64,000 nucleotides of DNA from NCBI RefSeq assembly GCF_963676325.1, contig NZ_OY781099.1, forward strand, positions 3,286,001 to 3,350,000, in the 5' to 3' direction. The DNA is from an uncultured Bacteroides sp. GTDB taxonomy: Bacteria; Bacteroidota; Bacteroidia; Bacteroidales; Bacteroidaceae. This document shows positions 45,983-54,131 of this stretch, one piece after another. The notes below the pieces were generated by a model, which saw only the letters and a program-made list of their open reading frames with translations, had not been told where the DNA came from and ran no database searches. A program made the position numbers and the translations under genes. Every line of letters starts with the position of its first letter. The first letter of the stretch is position 1.

Positions 45983-48877
45983 TTAATCATCAATAGTAGG
46001 TTTTGGAACAACAGGCATCGAAGATATTTTTATTATAGCTGATGACAATCCTTTAGAAGTAGCTGTTAAAATTATTTCGCCCTCCTTCTTTGATGCTTTC
46101 ACTATTACCTGAGCCAAACCATTAAACGTTTTTCGTTTCCACTGGGAAGCCGGGTTATAGATTTTTATTATCCCAGGATTAGTACTAATCTCCTCCCAGC
46201 TATTATGCTTAACGAGTGGTTTCCCTACAAAGAGCACTACATTTTCACCTTTATGCAAATAATTATGATCAAGTACAAAAACCTGATTAGGATCATTCCG
46301 CTTAATATCTTTAGCCAGTAACTTCCCATTCACATAAATGGACTGATTATCAGACAAACTTTTTGCATAGAATGTTATTTCTGTCTTTTCATTGAAATCA
46401 GATAAATTGAAAGAGCCTTTTATAATAAGATTTTTAGTAGCATCATAGTCACCATAATTTTTCTCGAAAGCTTTTTTCCAGATAGAGTCATTGTTATTTG
46501 CTTCCAGTTCATTAATCTCTGGCATTGAACTCGATTGCATTAATTTCATTCCGCTGATAGAACTTGTTTCCACTGATTCCACAAACTGTTCAGGATCATG
46601 AGATGCAGGATCTCCATTACCAACACCAATGATTTTACCTGGTCCACTGAGCGTAAACTCTATTTCATTGTCAGCAGTAGGAACCATCCGGTTCTTTTTA
46701 TCCGCCACCTGCACTGTAATAATGGCAATGTCCTCACCATTAGAATTCAGTTGTGTACGATCAGCAGAAAGAATAACTTTTGACGGAACATCAGTCGTTT
46801 CAATTTGTTGGACAACAACCTGTTTATTCTTTATAAATCCCTTTGCCTGAAGAGTTCCTGGCTGATAAGTTACATCCCAATCTATATGACCATTTTTAGG
46901 CATCGTTTTCTTCCCTAAGCTTTTTCTATTCAATATTAGTTCAACCTCATCAGCATTACTGTAAATAGTCACTTTAATATTTTTCCCTTCGCTGCCTTTC
47001 CAATTCCAGTGCGGCATGATATGCATCACAGGTTTATTTGCCCACCACGATTTAAGGTAGTAGAAAATATCTTTTGGGAAACCGCAAAGATCAACGATTC
47101 CGTATTGTGAGTTAACGGCCGGCCAAACAAGCGGATTGGCCTCACCACGATAATCAAAACCAGTCCAAAAGAAAAGACCTGCAAGAAATGGTCTTTCCAG
47201 ATAGAACTTCCATCCGGATTCTGTTCCTACATTTTCGGGCATACGATTAGTTGCCGCCATACGTCCATTGGCTAAATCATCCTGATATACGCCACGAGTA
47301 CCAATGGTATTACTTTCTTCAGTACCAATGCCACATTGCCAAGGGAATTTCTTGTGATGAACATCAATATCGCCCTGCACAATATAATTATAACCCATCA
47401 CCTGCACTGTTTTGCCACTACCGTTATCCCATCCACCTGATACTGCGACTGTGAAGGCACGTGAAGAATCAACTTTCTGTGCATATTCCTGCATTGTTTT
47501 AGTTATTCTTGCACCTTTCTCATTACTTTCAATAGCCCATTCTTCATTACCTAAAGACCATATTACTACACACGGATGGTTACGGTCACGGATCATAAAC
47601 CGCTTGAGCAAATCAAAATATTCCTGGTTTATTCCCATTAATCTGTTTTCGTCAAGGACTAACATACCTAACCGGTCGCAGGCATCGAGAAGTTCAGGTG
47701 TGGCAGGGTTATGAGAAGTACGAATTGCATTACTACCCATCTCTTTCAGCCTTTTTATTCTAAACTCTTGCAAAGCATCGGGAATTGCAGTACCCACTCC
47801 GGCATGATCCTGGTGATTGTTGGTTCCTTTGATTTTTACACTTTTACCATTAAGAAAGAATCCCAGGTTAGGATCAAAACGTACTGTACGAATTCCCACA
47901 TTGGTATTGTAAGAATCGACAGTCTTGCCGTCAACTTTAACAAGCGTTTCAAGATGATATAAGTAAGGAACCTCAATTGACCATAGCTTAGGACTTTCCA
48001 CTTTTAATTTATGATATAGGATGCTTTCCTGATTTCCTGCCAATGAAAGAGAATCATACTTCTGACTCACAACAGCTTTATTTGAAGCATCGAACAATAT
48101 TTGTTCTATTGAGAATTTAGAGGTTTGGGGATATTGATTTTCTATCGTTGTGCGAACGGTTAATTCAGCATTATCTTCATTTATCTGGGAAGTGACGAAT
48201 GTACCATACTGAGCTACGTGCAACCTGTCTGTTTTGTTGAGCCACACATGTCTGTATATTCCGGCACCTTCATAGTACCATCCTTCTTCTATACTGGCAT
48301 CAACACGAACTGCAACAACATTTTCTTCTCCGTAATTCAGATAATCAGTAATATCATAAACTGAAGAAGCATAACCACTAGATTCGTTGCCTACATAAAA
48401 CCCATTGACCCATACCGTTGAATTACGATGGATACCATCGAACTGAATACTTATTTTGCGTCCAAGATCAGATGGAGGAATATGAAACTTTTTACGATAC
48501 CATCCTACGGACGTTTCCGGGTATTTCCATCCAATTGTTTTGTAACCATGACTGTGACTTGCTGAAGAAGAAAAAGGAAGTTCAACAGCCCAATCATGTG
48601 GAAGATCAACTTCACGCCAAGTGCGGTCTTCGAATTGTTGGGCGGCAGCTCCATCTCCATAGCCGGTTTTAGCCAAATAAGTAAAGTAACTGGTGCCATT
48701 GGAATAATCTTTCTCAAAGTTTTTCGCATTGCCTAATGCAAAACGCCATCCAAAATCCATTAAAAGATGCTCACGTCTCTTACCAGACAGATCATCTGGA
48801 TTCTTTTGATTCTGCGAAAAAGATGGTAGAATTAATACAAATAAAAAAAGCGCTTGCAGTACTGATTTAAGTTTCAT
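45983..48877 (-). CDS. Glycoside hydrolase family 2 enzyme (beta-galactosidase-like), exported
   Basis: A 964-residue protein with an N-terminal signal (LKSVLQALFLFVLILPSFSQ). It has the GH2 layout: jelly-roll sugar-binding domain with WREVDLPHDWAVELPF, an Ig-like domain, then a TIM barrel. The acid/base Glu is in VVIWSLGNEEWAIES (near residue 444) and the likely nucleophile is in CGIGTEESNTIGTRG (near 520). A DUF4982-like segment (ELILNRKSLGKKTMP) and further beta domains follow. Its position after the mannan genes suggests it trims side-chain galactose or terminal mannose from galactomannan. The activity is not decided by sequence. A hairpin at 48920-48952 separates it from the epimerase gene. 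Confidence 0.85.
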   Translation of the reverse strand: MKLKSVLQALFLFVLILPSFSQNQKNPDDLSGKRREHLLMDFGWRFALGNAKNFEKDYSNGTSYFTYLAKTGYGDGAAAQQFEDRTWREVDLPHDWAVELPFSSSASHSHGYKTIGWKYPETSVGWYRKKFHIPPSDLGRKISIQFDGIHRNSTVWVNGFYVGNESSGYASSVYDITDYLNYGEENVVAVRVDASIEEGWYYEGAGIYRHVWLNKTDRLHVAQYGTFVTSQINEDNAELTVRTTIENQYPQTSKFSIEQILFDASNKAVVSQKYDSLSLAGNQESILYHKLKVESPKLWSIEVPYLYHLETLVKVDGKTVDSYNTNVGIRTVRFDPNLGFFLNGKSVKIKGTNNHQDHAGVGTAIPDALQEFRIKRLKEMGSNAIRTSHNPATPELLDACDRLGMLVLDENRLMGINQEYFDLLKRFMIRDRNHPCVVIWSLGNEEWAIESNEKGARITKTMQEYAQKVDSSRAFTVAVSGGWDNGSGKTVQVMGYNYIVQGDIDVHHKKFPWQCGIGTEESNTIGTRGVYQDDLANGRMAATNRMPENVGTESGWKFYLERPFLAGLFFWTGFDYRGEANPLVWPAVNSQYGIVDLCGFPKDIFYYLKSWWANKPVMHIMPHWNWKGSEGKNIKVTIYSNADEVELILNRKSLGKKTMPKNGHIDWDVTYQPGTLQAKGFIKNKQVVVQQIETTDVPSKVILSADRTQLNSNGEDIAIITVQVADKKNRMVPTADNEIEFTLSGPGKIIGVGNGDPASHDPEQFVESVETSSISGMKLMQSSSMPEINELEANNNDSIWKKAFEKNYGDYDATKNLIIKGSFNLSDFNEKTEITFYAKSLSDNQSIYVNGKLLAKDIKRNDPNQVFVLDHNYLHKGENVVLFVGKPLVKHNSWEEISTNPGIIKIYNPASQWKRKTFNGLAQVIVKASKKEGEIILTATSKGLSSAIIKISSMPVVPKPTIDD

Positions 48878-48919
48878 CTTTTAGTAGTATTTTAAGGTCA
48901 ACTATAACTATTTAAACAG

Positions 48920-48952
48920 TTAAGATCAGGAGCTTAGAACCCCTGATCTTAA
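48920..48952. terminator. Stem-loop between epimerase and GH2 genes
   Basis: TTAAGATCAGG and CCTGATCTTAA form a perfect 11-base stem with an 11-base loop. No T tract follows on either strand, so it may only attenuate or protect mRNA ends. Confidence 0.5.
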
Positions 48953-48974
48953 CAACAAATCAAAACTATTCTTA

Positions 48975-50162
48975 CTAATAACGTTCTATTATCTCCATGC
49001 ACATACGTCCGTTGTGATACGGGCATTTCCAGAAGCCGGCTTTATCATCGGTTGTGTTAATTGTTCCATCCGCTTTCAGACTCCAATGCCACTCACCTTT
49101 TTTCTCATCTATAAGATTGTTCTTTATGAAGTTCCAGCAAAGTGAAGCTTTTTCCAGCCCATCTTCCCGGTTGAAATGCTGATACAGATTTATATATCCC
49201 ACCACAGTTTCTGCCTGAACCCACCAATGACGGTCAGCATCAGTATGTCCACTCTCAAGATTCTTTTCATAAATCATTCCTCCATCCGGCTGAAGTCCTT
49301 CGGCAGCGGCATCGGCTATTCGGGGAACCACCTCTTCTACCCTCTTCAACAGTTCAGCATCTTCAAGTACCAGTGCAGCTTCGTGAATGAGCCATGAAGC
49401 CTCAATATCATGACCGTAAGAAATTATATGATCTTTGCCATTCCAATCCTCGTCAAAAAAGAGACGCAGATGATTGGTTTCCTTGTTCAGAATCTTATCA
49501 AGGAATACCTCTACCAAATTCCTTATTTGCTTCTTCAGTTCTTCATCTTTCCATACCCTGTATAAGTTGGTATATGGTTCCAGAATATGAAGATGCGTGT
49601 TCATTGTCTTCTTTTCGTTGGCATCCTTCTCACTTAAACGCATATCAGCAATCTCGTGCCATTCACGGGTAAGCGCCTCCAGATAGCCATTCTTTTCTTT
49701 ATCAAAGCTATGTTCCTCAATAGAGTGAAACAGTTTTACGGCATATTCCAAAGCCTCTTTATCACCGGTTGCTCTGCTAAACTCACTCAATCCGTAAATG
49801 GCAAAGCCAAGCGCATAAATCTGTTTCTTTGTATCCACCGGATTTCCTTTATAATCGAGCGACCAATAGATACCGCCAAATACATTATCATAGAAATGTT
49901 CAATAAGATACCTTTTAGCCCGATTGGCCATCTCAAAATATTCGTCTTTCTTAAGCAAACGGTATGCAGAAGAGTAAGTCCAGAGGATACGTGCATTTAG
50001 TATCGCTCCCTTTTCTGCTTCGGAAATCAACTCTTCCTTACCGGTTATTTGTCCATAGAAGCCCCCGTTTTCTTTGTCCTGCATCTTATTTTCCCAGTAT
50101 GGAAGAATATTATTCTGCAACACATCAAGCACTTCTGCCTTTAATTCATTTATATTGTTCAT
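48975..50162 (-). CDS. AGE-family mannobiose/cellobiose 2-epimerase
   Basis: A 395-residue (alpha/alpha)6-barrel protein. It shows YWENKMQDKENGGFYGQITG, EKGAILNARILWTYSSAYR, and catalytic-histidine regions NTHLHILEPYTNLYRVW, ISYGHDIEASWLIHEAA and DADRHWWVQAETVVGYINLY. In B. fragilis the equivalent gene (BF0774, from memory) makes mannosyl-glucose from beta-1,4-mannobiose. Here it lies 5 bases after a sugar symporter and near the GH130 phosphorylase that uses that product. No signal peptide, so cytoplasmic. The length fits cellobiose 2-epimerases rather than N-acylglucosamine 2-epimerase. Confidence 0.9.
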   Translation of the reverse strand: MNNINELKAEVLDVLQNNILPYWENKMQDKENGGFYGQITGKEELISEAEKGAILNARILWTYSSAYRLLKKDEYFEMANRAKRYLIEHFYDNVFGGIYWSLDYKGNPVDTKKQIYALGFAIYGLSEFSRATGDKEALEYAVKLFHSIEEHSFDKEKNGYLEALTREWHEIADMRLSEKDANEKKTMNTHLHILEPYTNLYRVWKDEELKKQIRNLVEVFLDKILNKETNHLRLFFDEDWNGKDHIISYGHDIEASWLIHEAALVLEDAELLKRVEEVVPRIADAAAEGLQPDGGMIYEKNLESGHTDADRHWWVQAETVVGYINLYQHFNREDGLEKASLCWNFIKNNLIDEKKGEWHWSLKADGTINTTDDKAGFWKCPYHNGRMCMEIIERY

Positions 50163-50167
50163 AGTTT

Positions 50168-51556
50168 CTACTTTAAATCTTTACGCCGTTCTTCAAGTTG
50201 CAGGGTGATGTCCTTTACTTTCTTCTCGCTAAGAGGATATAGTGAGATAAAGATAACTGAAAGAACCGTACCTATAGCCGGAAGGAAGCTCAACATCATC
50301 TTGATTCCTGTAATAGCTGTATCAGATTGAACTTCATTTGCCTTGAATCCAAAGTAAGAGAGTAACCAACCAGTTAGCGCGCCACCCAGTGTCCATCCCA
50401 GTTTCTGAGACATTGAAGAGGAAGAGAATATCAATCCCGTGGCACGACGACCGCATTTCAACTCGGAATAATCGGCAATATCAGCATACATAGACCACAG
50501 AAGCGGGAAAATAATTCCGGCACATGCACTAATCAAGGCCTGGAATACAAATATCAGCACCAGTTGTCCGGGGCTAAACCAATAGAACATGATACTTAAT
50601 ACCGTAGCAATAGCCATTGCCCCCATATAAGTCATCTTCTTTCCGATATGATTTGCTACAGGAGCAGCCAAAGCCACACCTACCATATTGGAAGCTTGTC
50701 CCAATGCCAGATAAAGAGAGGTCCACGTAACCGTTACACCCAGCGAAGCTATTTTGAGAGAGTTGTCCTCCAGAACATAATATTTGAAATAATAGATCGT
50801 TGCTCCGTCACGGATAGAGTTAAAGATCAGTGCGGCAATGCCCGCTCCCAACAGAATCCACCACGGACGGTTACGCCATAAATCGAGTAAATCTTCCTTC
50901 AACGTACTTTTTTCTTCCTGCTTTACCGGTTTAACCCTTTCTCTAGTCAGAGCAAAACAGCCAATAAACAGAGCAACGCACATTGTGGCAATCACGGCAA
51001 CACCATAAGTCCAACCCTGTTGAGGATTCACCCCACCACCAATTTTTGAGAAGAATTCAACCAATGGCTGTATGATTAACAAAGCAATAAAACTACCCAG
51101 ATAAGCAAAGAACATACGATATGAAGAAAGCGTAGTTCGTTCATTCGGATTGGGTGTCATTACTCCAAGTAAGGAAGCATAGGGCACATTGATTGCCGAA
51201 TAAACCATCATCATCAGCGTATAGGTGAGATATGCATAAGCCAGTTTCCATTCAGTACTGAAATTGGGAGTAACAAAGGTGAGCACACCAATGATTCCGA
51301 ACGGAACGGCAATGTAAAGCAGGTATGGACGGAACTTACCCCAGCGGGATTCGGTTCTGTCGGCAATTACTCCGATAACAGGGTCAAGAAAAGAATCCCA
51401 CACACGGGTAATCAGAAACATTGTTCCTACAGCTGCCGGAGCCAAGCCATAAATATCTGTATAGAAATAAAGAAGGTACATTCCGAAAATCTTCCAGAAC
51501 ATGGAAGAAGCCATATCTCCGAAACCGTAACCTATTTTCTCTGTTAGTTTTACCAT
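50168..51556 (-). CDS. GPH-family sugar:cation symporter
   Basis: A 462-residue, 12-helix protein of the MelB/GPH type. The start KLTEKIGYGFGDMASSMFWK is the family N-terminus. RVWDSFLDPVIGVIADRTES is the loop with the cation-site Asp residues, followed by RWGKFRPYLL. Located between GH130 and epimerase genes, it probably imports beta-1,4-mannobiose released by the GH26 enzyme, as proposed for BF0773 of B. fragilis. Confidence 0.88.
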   Translation of the reverse strand: MVKLTEKIGYGFGDMASSMFWKIFGMYLLYFYTDIYGLAPAAVGTMFLITRVWDSFLDPVIGVIADRTESRWGKFRPYLLYIAVPFGIIGVLTFVTPNFSTEWKLAYAYLTYTLMMMVYSAINVPYASLLGVMTPNPNERTTLSSYRMFFAYLGSFIALLIIQPLVEFFSKIGGGVNPQQGWTYGVAVIATMCVALFIGCFALTRERVKPVKQEEKSTLKEDLLDLWRNRPWWILLGAGIAALIFNSIRDGATIYYFKYYVLEDNSLKIASLGVTVTWTSLYLALGQASNMVGVALAAPVANHIGKKMTYMGAMAIATVLSIMFYWFSPGQLVLIFVFQALISACAGIIFPLLWSMYADIADYSELKCGRRATGLIFSSSSMSQKLGWTLGGALTGWLLSYFGFKANEVQSDTAITGIKMMLSFLPAIGTVLSVIFISLYPLSEKKVKDITLQLEERRKDLK

Positions 51557-51622
51557 GATATTATTTTCAATAATTAAATCTTATAGCCAATTCATTACAG
51601 AATAACTAAACGATGAAATCTG

Positions 51623-52801
51623 TTATTTATTGGCAAGTTTGCTAAGATTTTTCTCAATCTGTTTCTTCAGTGTTTTCACGGAAGCCGAAGTGGTGAAGCC
51701 GTCTTCAGGAGTGTTCATGCAATAATCCACCAACTTATCAACAGTTGAGGTGGCTACGTGCATACGTGTATCCGAAGATGCATAATAGATAAAAACAGTT
51801 CCGTCCTCGTCAGCAATCCAACCGTTGCTGAAAAGCACATTAGACACATCACCAATCCGTTCTTCTCCCACAGGAGCCATGAAATATCCGCCCGGAGAAG
51901 CAATCAGTTTGGAAGGATCTTCCAGAGAAGTCATATACATATAGAGCACATAACGCAGACCGGCGGCGCATCCTCTTACTCCGTGAGCCAGATGGAGCCA
52001 GCCTTTTGGGGTTTTAATAGGATGAGGACCCTCGCCATTCTTTACTTCCTTAATAGTATGATAGTAACGGTGATCAATTATCTTTTCTTCTGTGATTACG
52101 GCATTTGTCATGTCATCCACCAATGCCCAGCCTATGCCTCCGCCACTTCCAGCATCGATAAAGCTATCTTGCGGACGGGTATAGAGTGCATATTTTCCAT
52201 TCACAAACTCTGGATGAAGCACCACATTGCGTTGCTGACTCTTTGTTTTAAGATCCGGCAAGCGTTCCCAGGTCTTTAAATCTTTTGTGCGTGCAATTCC
52301 GGCAGTAGCCGTTGCCGTAGAAAGATCGCCCGCAGGGGCTTTAGGGTCGAGACGTTCGGCACAGAATACGCCGTAAATCCAGCCATCTTCGTGAGCTGTA
52401 AGGCGCATATCGTAAATGTTTGTGGCAGGATCTTCCGTATCGGGCATAGTTACGGGATAATCCCAAAAGCGGAAGTTGTCTATTCCGTTAGGACTCTCGG
52501 CCACGGCAAAGAAAGATTTGCGGTCAGATCCTTCCACACGTACCACCATGATATATTTACCGTTCCATTTTATTGCTCCCGAGTTCATAGCCGCATTCAT
52601 TCCAATGCGCTCCATAAGGTATGGATTTGTCTGCTCGTCAAGGTCATATCTCCAGATTACCGGAGTATGAGCTGCTGTGACTGCCGGGTATTTGTAACGC
52701 GTAAACAAGCCGTTGGTTTCTTCTTCAGGTATATTCTTTCTGGATAAAAGTATTTCGTGATCGGCTAATATTTTTGCTATTTTATTATTAAATTGCTCCA
52801 T
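51623..52801 (-). CDS. GH130 4-O-beta-D-mannosyl-D-glucose phosphorylase
   Basis: A 392-residue five-bladed propeller enzyme of GH130. It contains YKYPAVTAAHTPVIWRYDLD, NAAMNSGAIKWNGKYIMVVR and YDMRLTAHEDGWIYGVF, whose Asp131 matches the general-acid Asp131 I recall for the B. fragilis enzyme. It phosphorolyses mannosyl-beta-1,4-glucose to mannose-1-phosphate and glucose in the cytoplasm. The neighbouring epimerase supplies the substrate. No signal peptide. The length equals the known enzyme within a few residues. Confidence 0.92.
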   Translation of the reverse strand: MEQFNNKIAKILADHEILLSRKNIPEEETNGLFTRYKYPAVTAAHTPVIWRYDLDEQTNPYLMERIGMNAAMNSGAIKWNGKYIMVVRVEGSDRKSFFAVAESPNGIDNFRFWDYPVTMPDTEDPATNIYDMRLTAHEDGWIYGVFCAERLDPKAPAGDLSTATATAGIARTKDLKTWERLPDLKTKSQQRNVVLHPEFVNGKYALYTRPQDSFIDAGSGGGIGWALVDDMTNAVITEEKIIDHRYYHTIKEVKNGEGPHPIKTPKGWLHLAHGVRGCAAGLRYVLYMYMTSLEDPSKLIASPGGYFMAPVGEERIGDVSNVLFSNGWIADEDGTVFIYYASSDTRMHVATSTVDKLVDYCMNTPEDGFTTSASVKTLKKQIEKNLSKLANK

Positions 52802-52842
52802 GACAAAAGTAATTTGTTAAATTGATTAGATTGATTAGATTG

Positions 52843-53976
52843 TTATTTATATAAGCTTTTTACATCTTTGCAGAACAGCGTTTTGGGCTGATTATAGAAT
52901 TCCACAAAGTTGTTTGCAGATGCCTGGCCCGGATAAGGGGCATAGTAATGATTAGGTTTTTCGCGGGCATTGCGCCATACAAGTACATAAGATATTGGGT
53001 ATTTATCTACCAATGGAAAGAGAACTTCCGTCCACCAGGTAGCCATTGGTAAAGCTTCCAATCCTGTTTCTGTTACAGCAATTGGTTTGCTATGCTCTTT
53101 GCCCAACTGAGTGAGATAGGTCAATACGGTGGTCATTAAGGTTCTGTACTCGTCCGTTCCTTCAGGTTTTGCAGAAGGATAGCAGTCGAATCCCAGCAAG
53201 TCTACATATTTATCTCCCGGATAGCGTTCTATATATTCATCCACCGTTTTTTCGCTGCCAGGAGAATAGGCATAAAGCAAGTTATTAACACCATGTGAAC
53301 TGAGGTAATCGTGAGTCATTTTCCATAATTCTTTATATTCCTGTGGCGTACAGTGAGATTTCCCCCACCAAAACCAGCTGCCTGTATGTTCATGCCAAGG
53401 GCGGAAAAGAACAGGAATCTTTTTCCCGTCGGGGGTAGTAAGTGAATTGAGGAAAGTAGCCAGTTTGCCCAGCCAGCTAACGAACAACTCATGTTTTGCT
53501 CCGCCCTGAAGTATAGATGTAACTACACCTTCAGTCTTCACATCCCACGCATCTCCTCCGGTAAGTGGGTTATTCAAGTGCCAGCTAACGGTATTGAGTC
53601 CGCCGCGAAGGTATTGCGCAATGATATCCTGGCGAATTCTTTGGAAAGGAATCTTATCCAGATTCTTATCATCGCCCAGTTCAATGTGACCCAAATCCCA
53701 TCCGCACACAGCGGGATAGTCGCCGCATACACTTTTCACGTCGGAACGATCAGAATCTCCGTCCCAGCCTATGCCATAAGCCGTGTCATCCTGATGGCCA
53801 AACATAAATCCTTTGGCAGACATACCCTGAATACTTTTCAGTAGATGCTCAGTCTCAGTAGTTCGTATAGAACCAGATCTTGAATCGGCTTCAGTAACTT
53901 CCTTTGCCGATCCGCAAGATACTAGTCCGGCAACCAGTACAGTACCCATTGCCAGGCCTCTTATTTTCTTAATCAT
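52843..53976 (-). CDS. GH26 beta-mannanase lipoprotein (mannobiohydrolase-like)
   Basis: A 377-residue lipoprotein with the signal MIKKIRGLAMGTVLVAGLVS then Cys (lipobox LVSC). The GH26 TIM barrel shows GFMFGHQDDTAYGIGW, acid/base Glu in LFRPWHEHTGSWFWW (near residue 195) and nucleophile Glu in PIAVTETGLEALP (near 300). By position and length it matches BfMan26A (BF0771, from memory), which releases mannobiose from the chain end. It lies 41 bases before the GH130 gene. Upstream, a five-unit 22-base repeat fills the gap to the GH3 gene. Confidence 0.9.
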   Translation of the reverse strand: MIKKIRGLAMGTVLVAGLVSCGSAKEVTEADSRSGSIRTTETEHLLKSIQGMSAKGFMFGHQDDTAYGIGWDGDSDRSDVKSVCGDYPAVCGWDLGHIELGDDKNLDKIPFQRIRQDIIAQYLRGGLNTVSWHLNNPLTGGDAWDVKTEGVVTSILQGGAKHELFVSWLGKLATFLNSLTTPDGKKIPVLFRPWHEHTGSWFWWGKSHCTPQEYKELWKMTHDYLSSHGVNNLLYAYSPGSEKTVDEYIERYPGDKYVDLLGFDCYPSAKPEGTDEYRTLMTTVLTYLTQLGKEHSKPIAVTETGLEALPMATWWTEVLFPLVDKYPISYVLVWRNAREKPNHYYAPYPGQASANNFVEFYNQPKTLFCKDVKSLYK

Positions 53977-54014
53977 AACTATATTATTTTATTTCTTCGA
54001 GGGATCTTTTTAGC

Positions 54015-54124
54015 GACCTGCACAGGTCATTAAATCGAGTTGCGCAGGTCGATGAAGCGAGCTGCACAGGTCGCAATCTCGAGTTGCGCAGCTCGTGAAA
54101 AGAAGCTGCACAGCTCATACAAAA
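54015..54124. repeat. Five tandem 22-base repeats with palindromic cores
   Basis: The units begin at 54015, 54037, 54059, 54081 and 54103, each exactly 22 bases. Each starts with a 14-base palindrome-like core: GACCTGCACAGGTC, GAGTTGCGCAGGTC, GAGCTGCACAGGTC, GAGTTGCGCAGCTC, AAGCTGCACAGCTC. An 8-base variable A-rich tail follows each. The array ends 7 bases before the GH3 stop, inside the GH3-GH26 gap of the mannan operon. Confidence 0.9.
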
Positions 54125-54131
54125 CATCCCA

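Noticed and set aside
48961..48968. TAGTTTTG (minus strand) as a promoter for the GH2 gene
   Set aside because: It has no -33 match, and a stem-loop lies between it and the GH2 start.
54015..54124. 22-base repeats considered as a CRISPR array
   Set aside because: The units abut with only 8 variable bases between cores, there are no 30-base spacers and no cas genes nearby.
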